Below, piece after piece: positions 52,110-62,470 of a DNA stretch of 64,000 nt. This DNA comes from Pseudobythopirellula maris (GTDB taxonomy: Bacteria > Planctomycetota > Planctomycetia > Pirellulales > Lacipirellulaceae). The stretch is from NCBI RefSeq assembly GCF_007859945.1, contig NZ_SJPQ01000002.1, positions 908,279-972,278 of the forward strand, written 5' to 3'. The stretch's first letter is position 1; each line of letters opens with the position of its first letter. The translations under genes and the position numbers were made by a program. The notes beneath the pieces are model-generated. The model saw only the letters and a program-made list of their open reading frames with translations. It had not been told where the DNA came from and searched no databases.

Positions 52110-52242
52110 ATTCGAGTTCCCTACAGGTTCAAGGCGTGGCCGAGTCCTCGCCGAGCCGAAATCGTGCGGAACCGGGGCCGGGGGTATCGCGACCAAGCTT
52201 CCAACGCGCAAGAATTCGGCGCTCCGCCTGCGAACGGATACC

Positions 52243-53019
52243 ATGGAAGACTCGACCCCCCCGGCCCTCGCCCGCCACTCAACTGCCAGGCGTCGCTTTG
52301 GCCTCACCACCGGCCGCTGGGCGGCGCCGATCGGCTCGCTTTCTCAGACCCCTACGGCCTATTACGGAGATCGACCCGTGGCCGGCCGCGACGCATTCAG
52401 CACCCCGGAAACCGCCGACCGGCGCATGGTGTGGGTCGACGCCGTGGGAGGTTTTCTCCTTTGCCTCGGCGACGAGGTCGCCATCGGCCAGCCGGACGGC
52501 GGGGACAAGGGAGCTGCCGAGCCGACGGTTGGCGTGCTCGCCGGGCTGTCGCGTCGCCACGCGGTGATCACCCGCCAAGGGGGCGTTCACGTCCTCGACC
52601 CGCTGGGCCCCGTGGCCCTCGATGGCCGGCCGCTCAGCGGCCCCACGGTGCTGCCCACCACGGCGATGCTCAAGCTCGGCGACCGCGTGGAGATGCGTTT
52701 CAGCAGGCCGCACGCCTTGAGCGCCACCGCCCGGCTCGAAATGCTCAGCGGCCACCGCACGTCGCCCGCCTGCGACGCGATCGTGCTGATGGCCGAGAGC
52801 TGCGTGCTGGGGCCTAAGGAAACTAGCCACATCCGCTGCCCCGGTTGGTCGGGCGAGGCGATCCTCACTCGCAGCGGCGGCGAGATCAGCTGCCGTGCGA
52901 ACGTCCCCCTGGCTGTCAGCGGCGTGCGGGCGACCGGCCCGGTGCGGGCGGCGCCCGGAGCGCGGATTGAGGGGCAAGATTTCTCGTTCAGTGTCGAATT
53001 GGCGGTAGAGAGCGGGTGA
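52243..53019 (+). CDS. FHA domain protein
   Basis: The 258-residue protein has a forkhead-associated domain at about 65-155. The pattern is VWVDAVGGFLLCLGDEVAIG, then LAGLSRRHAVITRQGGVHVL with the Ser-Arg-His core, and VALDGRPLSGPTVLPTTAML. FHA domains bind phosphothreonine peptides, so it is likely to receive signals from the Ser/Thr kinase encoded next. A further beta-rich part (about 165-255) may be a second domain. I prefer ATG 52243, since the upstream in-frame sequence is translated from an inverted repeat. Confidence 0.8.
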   Translation: MEDSTPPALARHSTARRRFGLTTGRWAAPIGSLSQTPTAYYGDRPVAGRDAFSTPETADRRMVWVDAVGGFLLCLGDEVAIGQPDGGDKGAAEPTVGVLAGLSRRHAVITRQGGVHVLDPLGPVALDGRPLSGPTVLPTTAMLKLGDRVEMRFSRPHALSATARLEMLSGHRTSPACDAIVLMAESCVLGPKETSHIRCPGWSGEAILTRSGGEISCRANVPLAVSGVRATGPVRAAPGARIEGQDFSFSVELAVESG

Positions 53020-53149
53020 AGTAGTACCCGCAAAGGCTTGGATAATTCGATTACCCCCGCGCAATAGGATGCCCAGCCCTCCGCCGCCCCCCTGGTGGGG
53101 GCCCCGACGCGGAGCCCCGTAGCCAGTTAACATAGAACAACCGCCCGCC

Positions 53150-55237
53150 ATGTTGGCCACACTCCGCAAGAAAGCCGAGTTGATGAAACCGAGCCCCCCC
53201 GCCACGCCCGACGACCCCCCCGGCGCCGACGCCGCGGTGGGTCGCTCCGTCGACGGGGCCGGCTCGGGGCCGACCGGCCGGTTCCTCTACGCCAGCGGCG
53301 CCCGCCCGCTCGAGGGCTACACCATCAAACGCGGCGTCGGCCGCGGCGGCTTCGGCGAGGTCTATTTCGCCCAGAGCGACGCCGGTAAAGAGGTCGCGCT
53401 CAAGCTGATCCGTCGCAACCTCGACGTCGAGCTCCGCGGCGTGCGGCACTGCCTGAACCTCAAGCACCCCAACCTGGTGTCGCTCTACGACATCCGAACC
53501 GACTCGTCTGGCGACGAATGGGTCGTGATGGAGTACGTCTCGGGTGAGTCGCTCGAGCAGCTGCTCGACCGCTATCCCCACGGCCTGCCCGTGGAGCAGG
53601 CCGTCGCCTGGATGCGCTCGATCGCCCGCGGCGTCGCCTACCTGCACGACAGCGGCATCGTGCACCGCGACCTGAAGCCGGGCAACCTGTTCCTCGACAA
53701 GTCGAACTTGGCCGAGGACCCGCTGCCGGGCGTGGTGAAGCTGGGCGATTACGGCCTGTCGAAGTTCATCTCGTGCAGCCGCCGCAGCGGCCAGACCGAG
53801 AGCGTCGGCACGGTCCACTACATGGCGCCGGAGATCGCCAACGGCCGCTACGGCCAGGAGATCGACACCTACGCCCTGGGCGTGATCTTCTACGAGATGC
53901 TCACCGGCAGTGTGCCGTTCGAGGGCGAAAGCGTTGGCGAGGTGCTGATGAAGCACCTCACGGCCGAGCCCGACTTGGGCAAGCTCGCCGAGCCGTTCCG
54001 CACGATCGTTAGCAAGGCGCTCGCCAAGGACCCCACGCAGCGGTTTGGCAGCGTGGGAGAGTTGATCGCCATGCTGCCCGGCTCGGCGCCGGCCGCAGCA
54101 GCCGCGCCCGAGCCAATGGTTCCGCTCACCCCGTCCGCCGCTGACGACGACGGCGTGTGGCGCCCGGTCAGCACCCCGCCGCATGTGCCGCAGCCCTCGC
54201 AGCTCGAGCCCGAGCCGCTGTGGCAAGGGATCAAGGACCTCAGCCACGGCGTCTCGCAAGGATGGCGTGACTGGGGGGCGCCGCCATTGGCCAAGGCGAT
54301 ACTGCTGCTCACGGCGATGACTTTTGCCGTCCTCTCGTCGGGGGCGTGGCTGATGGCGCTCGTGCCGATCGTGCCGCTCTACGCGATCTACTACATGGTG
54401 TGGGACACGTTCATCCGCCGCCGCGGGCCCGTGGCGCCGCCCAAGCCAACGGCCGCCGCCACCCAATCCTCCCCCCCCACGGTCCAACTCAACGCCGAGC
54501 AGCGCCGCGTGCGACGCACCCGCACGCACTGGCGAGTGTTGGCCCGCAAGCAGCTCGCTGAGCGCAGCGCCTGGACCGCGTCGCGTGAGCTGGTCGGCTC
54601 GATGCTCGTCGCCGCGACCATCTGCGGCATTGCGGCGTCGACGGCCGCTGCGACGATGGCCGAGGCGTACCGCGCCGACCCCATCGCGCTCGGCCTGTGG
54701 CTCGGCGTCACGGCGACGCTCGCCAGCTGGGGAGTGCTCGCCGTGAACGCCTACGCCGAGACCCGCTTCGAGGACCACGCCCCGGTGCGTGGCATGCTCG
54801 CGGTCGTGGGCGCCGGCGTGGGGCTGGCGGCCTGGGCGCTCGGCGGCGTGCTCATGCAGGGCGCCCCGCTCGACGATGGCTGGGCCATCGAGTTCTTCGA
54901 CAGCTTAATCGGCCACACCAACTTGAAGTGGGGCGACGACCTCAACGAGCCGGGCGACCAGCAATTGGTCTCACCCCCGGCGGTCGTGTCCGCCGTTTAC
55001 TTCGCCGCATTGATGTTCGCCTGCCGCTGGCAGCGGCTGGCAAACTTCACACGACGCAAGCGGATCGCCTTCTGGCCGATCGTCGGTTGCTTGGCGTGGG
55101 CGTGGGGCCTGCACCTGTTCGCTTGGTACCCGCAGCCCGCGGCGCTGATTATCGCCGCCACGGCGGCCTTAGCGATCCAGGCCTCGAGCCATTGGTTGCC
55201 GCCGAGCAAGCGGACCGAGCTGGCCCGCGGCGTTTGA
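53150..55237 (+). CDS. Membrane Ser/Thr protein kinase (Hanks type)
   Basis: The 695-residue protein has a kinase domain at about 57-315. The G-loop is GRGGFGEVY (64-72), catalytic Lys is in VALKLIRR (Lys85), the catalytic loop is HRDLKPGN (172-179), the Mg2+ motif is DYG (200-202) instead of DFG, and the P+1 region has MAPE (225-228). A Pro/Ala-rich linker leads to seven or more membrane helices between about 380 and 680. This differs from the usual single-helix kinase. It sits directly after an FHA gene and before a membrane protein and ECF sigma factor gene. It may phosphorylate the FHA partner or the sigma/anti-sigma pair (inference). Confidence 0.9.
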   Translation: MLATLRKKAELMKPSPPATPDDPPGADAAVGRSVDGAGSGPTGRFLYASGARPLEGYTIKRGVGRGGFGEVYFAQSDAGKEVALKLIRRNLDVELRGVRHCLNLKHPNLVSLYDIRTDSSGDEWVVMEYVSGESLEQLLDRYPHGLPVEQAVAWMRSIARGVAYLHDSGIVHRDLKPGNLFLDKSNLAEDPLPGVVKLGDYGLSKFISCSRRSGQTESVGTVHYMAPEIANGRYGQEIDTYALGVIFYEMLTGSVPFEGESVGEVLMKHLTAEPDLGKLAEPFRTIVSKALAKDPTQRFGSVGELIAMLPGSAPAAAAAPEPMVPLTPSAADDDGVWRPVSTPPHVPQPSQLEPEPLWQGIKDLSHGVSQGWRDWGAPPLAKAILLLTAMTFAVLSSGAWLMALVPIVPLYAIYYMVWDTFIRRRGPVAPPKPTAAATQSSPPTVQLNAEQRRVRRTRTHWRVLARKQLAERSAWTASRELVGSMLVAATICGIAASTAAATMAEAYRADPIALGLWLGVTATLASWGVLAVNAYAETRFEDHAPVRGMLAVVGAGVGLAAWALGGVLMQGAPLDDGWAIEFFDSLIGHTNLKWGDDLNEPGDQQLVSPPAVVSAVYFAALMFACRWQRLANFTRRKRIAFWPIVGCLAWAWGLHLFAWYPQPAALIIAATAALAIQASSHWLPPSKRTELARGV

Positions 55238-55270
55238 GCCTGCGGAGATTCCATCAGGGAGAAGAGGGTC

Positions 55271-56296
55271 ATGGCGCCGTTTACTTCACAACTCATCTTT
55301 GCCACAGGGCCGACGTTCTCAGTGAGGCTTTTCATTGTCATCGCGTTTGTGCTGTTCTTGCTCTTCTTCCTATCGGGTCAATTCACCCCAAGCCGCATGA
55401 AGCAGATGTTCAAATCTCTGCTGTTCTTTGCGGCTGCGTGCGTTTTAGTGGGTGGGATGTTATTGGGGGCCGGTTTTTTCTGGCGTTTGGCGGCAGACGG
55501 CGTGGCCCAAACTCCGCCGCACTTCGCGACGCCCGACTACCCGGTCCCCGTCGACCCGCAGCTCCTGACGGTGAGCAGAGACCACGCCCCTGCGAGCGAG
55601 ACAACCGCCGAGGCGGATGTTGAGCCGAGCGCCCAAGACGTGTGGCGCGCCGCCCGCTGGATCGGCCAGCAGATGGGCAGGAACGATTGGTCGGCCGAGC
55701 AGACCATCAAAGAGATCATCGCCCAAGTCAACGAGGCGCAGCAGCGGGCCGAGGCGCTCGCAGCGAGTGTGGAGGCCCCTGAAGCGGCCACGGCTTTCGC
55801 CTCGGACGCGCCGACCGAAACCGCAACCCCGCCGGAGCCCCCGGACCCGGTCGAAGCCTGGCTGAACACGCCCGGCGAAAGTTCCGAAGTCCGCTTGCGC
55901 GACGTCGTCCAGGTCGGCCCCTTCGCCACCCGCACCGAGTGCGACGAGGCGACCAACCAGCAACTCGTCGAGATCGCTCGGCGGTACGCCTCCGATCGCA
56001 TCGGAAAGATCCCGGCCAACGAGCCTTTCCCGGCGCCCACCCACGAGCTTCGCGAGCGACTCGTGCGCGACAGCAGCCTGAGCACGCACGACACTTCGGT
56101 AGGCAAGATGCTCGGCCTCGCCACCCTCGTCGAGATCGACGCGACGGACGGCGAGTGGGTGATCGATCAGTGGGACGGCTGGCGCCGCCAGCGCGGCGTG
56201 CGAATCGTGGCCGGCACGACGATGGGCGTGATCGGCTTGCTGTTCGCTTCGCTCGCCGTACTGAAAGCAGGAGAGAAGCGAGCTAAAAGCAATTAG
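55271..56296 (+). CDS. Membrane protein of unknown function in kinase cluster
   Basis: The 341-residue protein has two N-terminal helices (about 18-36 and 48-72) and a C-terminal helix (about 314-333), with an extracytoplasmic or cytoplasmic middle of about 240 residues rich in Ala, Glu and Pro. DVWRAARWIGQQMGRNDWSAEQTI may form a helical domain. No family is recognised. It follows the kinase gene by 33 nt, so it probably belongs to the same transcript. It may be a membrane partner or substrate of the kinase. Confidence 0.72.
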   Translation: MAPFTSQLIFATGPTFSVRLFIVIAFVLFLLFFLSGQFTPSRMKQMFKSLLFFAAACVLVGGMLLGAGFFWRLAADGVAQTPPHFATPDYPVPVDPQLLTVSRDHAPASETTAEADVEPSAQDVWRAARWIGQQMGRNDWSAEQTIKEIIAQVNEAQQRAEALAASVEAPEAATAFASDAPTETATPPEPPDPVEAWLNTPGESSEVRLRDVVQVGPFATRTECDEATNQQLVEIARRYASDRIGKIPANEPFPAPTHELRERLVRDSSLSTHDTSVGKMLGLATLVEIDATDGEWVIDQWDGWRRQRGVRIVAGTTMGVIGLLFASLAVLKAGEKRAKSN

Positions 56297-56466
56297 CTTT
56301 AAGCGGTTCGCGGTTCGCAAAGACGACGATGGCTCCGCCATCGCTAAATCTTCGCTAACAGCCAACGGCTAATGGCTAACAGCTTTCCAAGCGTTCCACC
56401 CGCCCCGGTCGTCGTTTATACTCGGCACGTTCACACAGCCGCACACGCCTCTCCACCAAACGCCCC

Positions 56467-57126
56467 ATGCCCCACGCCCTCAACCCCGACGCACTGATCG
56501 TCGAGGAAATCCGCGGCGGCGATCACGCCGTGCGGCAGGAGGCGTGGGGACGGCTCATCGGCGAGTACGAGGGGCGGCTGCTGGCGTTCGTGGAGAGCCG
56601 CCTGCGCAACCGCGCGGCGAGCGAGGACGTGGTCCAAGAGACCTTCATCGGCTTCCTCAACAGTTTGCCGAACTACGATGTTCGCCGCCCGCTGGAGAGC
56701 TGGCTCTTCTCGATCGCGGCGCACAAGCTGACCGACTCGATGCGTCGCGAAGGCCGCCGGCCCGCGGTGCCGCTGAGCTCGACCGCCAACTCGAGCGGCG
56801 GCGCCTGGGAGCCCCCCGGCTCGGCGCGCGGCGCGAGCACCATCGCCCGCAGCGGCGAACGACGCTGCCTCGAAGAGGAGGCCCTGGCCGACGCCCTCGT
56901 CGAGATCTTGGGCCGCTGGCGGTCGAAGGACGACTGGCAAAAGGTGCAATGCATGGAGCTGCTGTTCGTCCGCGGCGTGTCGAACAAAGAGGTGGCCGAT
57001 TGCCTGGGACTCACCGAGCAGCAGGTGGCCAATTTCAAATTCGACTTCCTGGCGGGCGTCAAAAAGCTCGTCCGCAAGCAAGGGCTCAACGAGGACGTGT
57101 TCCCCGAGTTGGGCGAAGACCCCTGA
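56467..57126 (+). CDS. ECF-type RNA polymerase sigma factor
   Basis: The 219-residue sigma factor has regions 2 and 4 only. Region 2 is ASEDVVQETFIGFLNSLPNYD followed by RPLESWLFSIAAHKLTDSMRRE, the part binding the -10 and core enzyme. Region 4 is LFVRGVSNKEVADCLGLTEQ with VANFKFDFLAGVKKLVRKQ, a helix-turn-helix for the -35. The linker between them is Ser/Gly/Arg-rich and longer than usual. An ECF sigma factor near a Ser/Thr kinase gene recalls planctomycete STK-linked ECF groups. The gene downstream encodes a zinc-motif protein that may be its anti-sigma factor. Confidence 0.88.
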   Translation: MPHALNPDALIVEEIRGGDHAVRQEAWGRLIGEYEGRLLAFVESRLRNRAASEDVVQETFIGFLNSLPNYDVRRPLESWLFSIAAHKLTDSMRREGRRPAVPLSSTANSSGGAWEPPGSARGASTIARSGERRCLEEEALADALVEILGRWRSKDDWQKVQCMELLFVRGVSNKEVADCLGLTEQQVANFKFDFLAGVKKLVRKQGLNEDVFPELGEDP

Positions 57127-57172
57127 CCGTTTATTTAGCCCCCGGTCAGTGACCGGGGGCTAAATAAACGGT
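57126..57172 (+). repeat. Perfect 22-bp hairpin at the sigma factor stop codon
   Basis: Arms 57126-57147 and 57151-57172 pair perfectly around a 3-nt loop (AGT). The stem begins at the last base of the sigma factor stop codon. Its outer part is AT-rich (TTTATTTAG) and the inner part GC-rich (CCCCCGGT). There is no T-tract on the plus strand, so it may act as an mRNA 3' end or a transcript-processing or attenuation site between the sigma and zinc-motif genes. Confidence 0.9.
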
Positions 57173-57209
57173 GCCCGGGGGCAAAATCACCCGCAAGGTT
57201 TTTAACCAC

Positions 57210-57605
57210 ATGTTCTCCGACGCCGAACTCCAAGCCTATCTCGACGAAGCCGCCGCGCCGGACCGGATGGCGGCGATCGAGGAGTCGGCGCGCAAGGACG
57301 AGAAGGTCTGCGCCAGGCTCGCCGGGCTGGTGGGCCAACGCGACGCGGGACTCCACTCGTTGGGCGAGGTGTGGCGACGCCGGAGGCTGACCTGCCCCTC
57401 GCGTGAGCAGCTCGGCAGTCACCTGATGGGCGTTCTGGACGAGGCGTACGCCGGGTACGTGGCGTTCCACCTCGAGGTGATCGAGTGCCGCTGCTGCCTG
57501 GCCAACCTCGAAGACCTGCGCCGACTGCACGCCGCCGACGAGTCGGAGCCGGCCGAGACGCGGCGGAAGAAATTCTTCCAATCGAGCGTCGGGCGGATTT
57601 CTTAG
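57210..57605 (+). CDS. Zinc-motif protein, candidate anti-sigma factor
   Basis: The 131-residue soluble protein starts at ATG 57210. Conserved parts are FSDAELQAYLDEA near the N-terminus, LTCPSREQLGSHLMGVLDEA and YVAFHLEVIECRCCLANLEDL, holding His-x5-Cys-x2-Cys, close to the ZAS zinc pattern of anti-sigma factors. No membrane helix is present. Its position right after an ECF sigma gene supports an anti-sigma role, though the spacing of His and Cys is unusual. A strong hairpin separates the two genes and could uncouple their expression. Confidence 0.65.
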   Translation: MFSDAELQAYLDEAAAPDRMAAIEESARKDEKVCARLAGLVGQRDAGLHSLGEVWRRRRLTCPSREQLGSHLMGVLDEAYAGYVAFHLEVIECRCCLANLEDLRRLHAADESEPAETRRKKFFQSSVGRIS

Positions 57606-57618
57606 GCCCCTCCCAAAA

Positions 57619-57716
57619 ATCCTCCCTCCCCCTTGGGGAGAGGGCCGGGGTGGGGGCGTGCGTCGGGTACCCGCTCCAACTTCATCCAGCCCCCCCTCGA
57701 AAAACGAGGGAGGGAG
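57619..57716. repeat. Dispersed GC-rich repeat with two hairpins
   Basis: CTCCCC/GGGGAG (about 57623-57640) and CCCTCG/CGAGGG with an A5 loop (57694-57710) are joined by a GC-rich stretch. The unit resembles the hairpin at 28331-28357. It lies between convergent genes, the zinc-motif gene and the cox operon end. Confidence 0.55.
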
Positions 57717-57734
57717 CTTATCGAGAAAGTGCTC

Positions 57735-58076
57735 TTAGAGCGGCGGCGCTTCGGCCTGCTTGTCGTAGATCAGTTCGCGGATCTGCGGCTGGTACTCGTT
57801 GCTGTCGAGCAACGCCATGCCGATGAACAGCGCCATAAACAGCACGGCGCTCAGGAGCAGCAGGCTGTTGAACAACTTGTCGTGCAGCAGGTGCATGAAA
57901 ATAAGCGCCACCAAGAGCGCTTTCACCGTGGCGATGCCGAGCGTGACCGGCATGTCCCAGGAGCCCAGGTCGACCATCGCCATCGCGCAGGTGAGGATCG
58001 TGAGCGCCACGAGCGCCACAAACGTGGCGACGAGCATGGCGGGGCTGGTGATGTGGTGATGGTGTGCGGCGGACAT
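57735..58076 (-). CDS. Cytochrome c oxidase subunit IV (prokaryotic type)
   Basis: The 113-residue protein has three membrane helices and belongs to the COX4_pro family. Typical blocks are LVALTILTCAMAM, VTLGIATVKALLVALIFMHL and LLLLSAVLFMALFIGMALLD. The N-terminus has His residues (AAHHHHIT). It ends the cox operon and stabilises the oxidase. Length and topology fit the family. Confidence 0.9.
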   Translation of the reverse strand: MSAAHHHHITSPAMLVATFVALVALTILTCAMAMVDLGSWDMPVTLGIATVKALLVALIFMHLLHDKLFNSLLLLSAVLFMALFIGMALLDSNEYQPQIRELIYDKQAEAPPL

Positions 58077-58079
58077 ACG

Positions 58080-58110
<31 letters not shown>

Positions 58111-58157
58111 AATGAAGCAAACAGCTGAAGGCTGAATGCTGAGTGCGGAACGCCTTC

Positions 58158-59303
58158 CTAGTGAATCAGGTACAAGAGCGGGAACAGGTAGATCCACACC
58201 AGGTCGACGATGTGCCAATACAGGCCGACGTACTCGACCGGGCCGTAGTACGAGGGGCCGAATTCGCCCGCCGCGCTGCGGCAGACGATCCAGGTGATGG
58301 CGATCATGCCGGCGATGATGTGCAGGGCGTGCACCCCGGTCATCACGAAGTAGATGCTGAAAAAGTTGCCGGCCGTGACGCCCTGCATAAGGGCGGGGGC
58401 GGCGGGCGAAACAACACCGGTCGCGACGTCGGAAACAGGGCCCTCGAGCGCGCCCGCTCCGCTGGAGTCGCCGTGCTCGGCAGTCTCCCCCTGGGCAGCG
58501 GCCTGGGCGTCGCCCAGCGGGTCGATCTCGCCGGGCGACCCGGTCGAATGCCCCACGTTGTCGAGCACTTCCGCGGCGTGCCCCTGTTCGGCGAGCCCTT
58601 CTTGCGAGTGGGCGGCGGCGTGCCCTCCGCCGTGCGTGGGCGCCTCGGTAGCGAGCGGCGTCATCGCCTTGGCGAGCACGATGCCCGCCCCCATGCTGAA
58701 CAGGCTCACCCCGATCGAGGTGAGCAGCCAGCCGCGGACCGGTTTGCTGTGGATCCACAGGTAACCGACCACGGCGATCAAGGCGCCGAAGCCGAACGAC
58801 GTGAAGGTGAGCGTCGGCAGCAGGTCGTGGAAGTAGTGCCCGCCGTGGGCGCCTTCGACGTGCGAATAGTCACCGGCCCAGTAGATGCCCTCGTCCCACT
58901 TGTGGGTGTACTCGACGGTCTTCACGCCCATGAAGAGCGCCGCGCAACCGAGCGTGAAGACGTGCGTCGCGATCAGCGTCTTCTGATCGCCCCGCATCAC
59001 GGCCCGCACGCCCCAGGCGATCGCCAGGCTGCTCGCCAACAGCACGATCGTGTTCACGGCGCCGAGCGTGGTGTTCAGGTGGTGGTGCGCGTCAACGAAC
59101 ACCTCGGGGTGGTTGTAGCGGTACACCGTGTAGGCGGCGAACAACCCGGCGAAGAACAGCACTTCCTGGGCAAGGAACAGCCACATGCCGAGCTTGCCGG
59201 CCTGGAACTGCTGCTCCATGTCCTCGAAGTGGTGCGCTTGGGACGGGTGGTGCTCGTGCTCGTCGTGAGCGTCGTGCGCGGGTTCGAGAGTGGCGGTCGA
59301 CAT
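58158..59303 (-). CDS. ctaE: Cytochrome c oxidase subunit III, with acidic/His-rich insertion
   Basis: The 381-residue subunit has the usual seven-helix pattern: [56 protein letters not shown], and later [20 protein letters not shown] and [20 protein letters not shown]. An insertion of about 90 residues rich in His, Glu, Gly and Ala (between [12 protein letters not shown] and NFFSIYFV) separates helices 5 and 6, which is much longer than in typical bacterial subunit III. The N-terminus is also His-rich. The start at 59303 (MSTATLEP) is preferred. It supports the catalytic core and may have an extra metal-related surface. Confidence 0.92.
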   Translation of the reverse strand: MSTATLEPAHDAHDEHEHHPSQAHHFEDMEQQFQAGKLGMWLFLAQEVLFFAGLFAAYTVYRYNHPEVFVDAHHHLNTTLGAVNTIVLLASSLAIAWGVRAVMRGDQKTLIATHVFTLGCAALFMGVKTVEYTHKWDEGIYWAGDYSHVEGAHGGHYFHDLLPTLTFTSFGFGALIAVVGYLWIHSKPVRGWLLTSIGVSLFSMGAGIVLAKAMTPLATEAPTHGGGHAAAHSQEGLAEQGHAAEVLDNVGHSTGSPGEIDPLGDAQAAAQGETAEHGDSSGAGALEGPVSDVATGVVSPAAPALMQGVTAGNFFSIYFVMTGVHALHIIAGMIAITWIVCRSAAGEFGPSYYGPVEYVGLYWHIVDLVWIYLFPLLYLIH

Positions 59304-59434
59304 CGCTTGACTCGTAAGGTTCAACCGAGGCGGGCTCGGGAAGAATAACCGTCACCCAATCTCGCTAGCAACCAGCCGGGGCTGGTCGCGGGGCGTCGGG
59401 CAGAGACGGGGGATTACAGGTTGGTTGGTTTCTC

Positions 59435-61237
<1,803 letters not shown>

Positions 61238-61309
61238 GGCGGCGTCCTCAAAGGGACCGGTCGATACGCTGTGGTTGGTTGGTTCTGGCGTCTGCGGCGG
61301 CGGGCACGA

Positions 61310-62431
61310 TCAGACGTCGGTTGCGGCGGCTTCGCCGTCGGTCGGAGCTTCGCCCTCTCCGCCTTCTTCGCCCTCGGCGGGCAGGTCGGGCCAAGCGTCG
61401 GGAGCTTGCTCGCCGCTAAGGCTCTTGATGTACCAGATGATCGCGTCGATCTCGCGCTCCTTCAGCTGGCCTTGGTAGCTCGGCATCACCGGCTTGAAGC
61501 CGGCCCGCACCTTGGCGTTCGGGTTGAGGATCGACTCGCGGATGTAGTTCTCGTCGACCGTGACCGACTCGCCCGAGACGAGCGGCTCTTCCGTGCCGTA
61601 GATGCCCTTCCAGGTAGGCCCGGCCTTGGTCGAGCCGTCGATCGAGTGGCACGCGGCGCAGCCACGCTCCTTGTAGAGTCGCTCGCCGGCGACCGCGGGC
61701 GGTGTCTTGTCGATCCAGTTCGAGGCCTCGACGAGCCAATCCTGGAACGTGCCCGACTCGTGGACGATCACCTTCGCCAGCATCGACGAGTGCTGCTGGC
61801 CGCAGTACTCGGTGCAGAACAGGTCGAAGCCGCCCATGTCCTCGCCGCCCGAGCCGTCGTCGGTCGGCGCCATCTTGTTGGCCGTGAACCACACCTTGCT
61901 GTACCTGCCCGGCACGACGTCCATCTTCACGCGGAACGCCGGGATGAACACGCTGTGGATCACGTCGTCCGAGGTCATCACGAGCTTCACGGGCTCGTCG
62001 ATCGGCACGTGCAGGTTCGCGTCGATGTAGCCGTTCGGGTAAACGAACGACCAGTTCCACTTCTTGCCGATAACCTGCACCTCGTAGGCGCTGTCGGGCG
62101 GCGTGCGGAGGTTCATGTAACCCCAGTAGCCAGCGCCGAAAATCCACATGACGATGAACAACGGGATGATCGACCAAGTGGCCTCGAGCGCGTTGTTGTG
62201 GTGGGCCGTGTGCTCGGCGCTGTGCCCCGGGCGCGCGTAATAGCGCGCCGTGAACACGACCATCATCGCGACAATCAGCACGAAGAAGAACACGCAGATC
62301 CAAAGGATCGCGTTGAACAAGAAATCGACATCGCCGGCGTTCTCTGAGGCCGCCTCGCGGAACCAGAACCCAGCTAGGGGGAGGGCCGTCGCGGTCAGGC
62401 TGTTGGCGCTGTTGAGCAAGTTTTCGATCAT
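61310..62431 (-). CDS. ctaC: Cytochrome c oxidase subunit II with fused cytochrome c domain
   Basis: The 373-residue subunit has two membrane helices (about 37-62 and 85-106), a cupredoxin domain and a C-terminal cytochrome c domain. The CuA ligands are His159 (VIHS), then Cys206, Glu208, Cys210, His214 and Met217 in CTEYCGQQHSSM. The heme site is CAACH (258-262), with a later Met ligand in KPVMPSYQG. This caa3-type arrangement supplies electrons directly from a fused cytochrome. The acidic tail ends the protein. It precedes ctaD by 72 nt. Confidence 0.96.
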   Translation of the reverse strand: MIENLLNSANSLTATALPLAGFWFREAASENAGDVDFLFNAILWICVFFFVLIVAMMVVFTARYYARPGHSAEHTAHHNNALEATWSIIPLFIVMWIFGAGYWGYMNLRTPPDSAYEVQVIGKKWNWSFVYPNGYIDANLHVPIDEPVKLVMTSDDVIHSVFIPAFRVKMDVVPGRYSKVWFTANKMAPTDDGSGGEDMGGFDLFCTEYCGQQHSSMLAKVIVHESGTFQDWLVEASNWIDKTPPAVAGERLYKERGCAACHSIDGSTKAGPTWKGIYGTEEPLVSGESVTVDENYIRESILNPNAKVRAGFKPVMPSYQGQLKEREIDAIIWYIKSLSGEQAPDAWPDLPAEGEEGGEGEAPTDGEAAATDV

Positions 62432-62470
62432 CGCTTAGGTCCGGGCGGTGGCGCCGGGGAGGGAGTCGGT

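Noticed and set aside
53700-53770. Loss of kinase activity due to DYG instead of DFG
   Set aside because: Tyr in the middle position is tolerated in active kinases; all catalytic residues are present, so no pseudokinase claim is made.
57694-57710. Hairpin near the end of the cox operon as its terminator
   Set aside because: The stem is only 6 bp with an A5 loop and no T-tract follows on the minus strand, so it is listed as part of a dispersed repeat.
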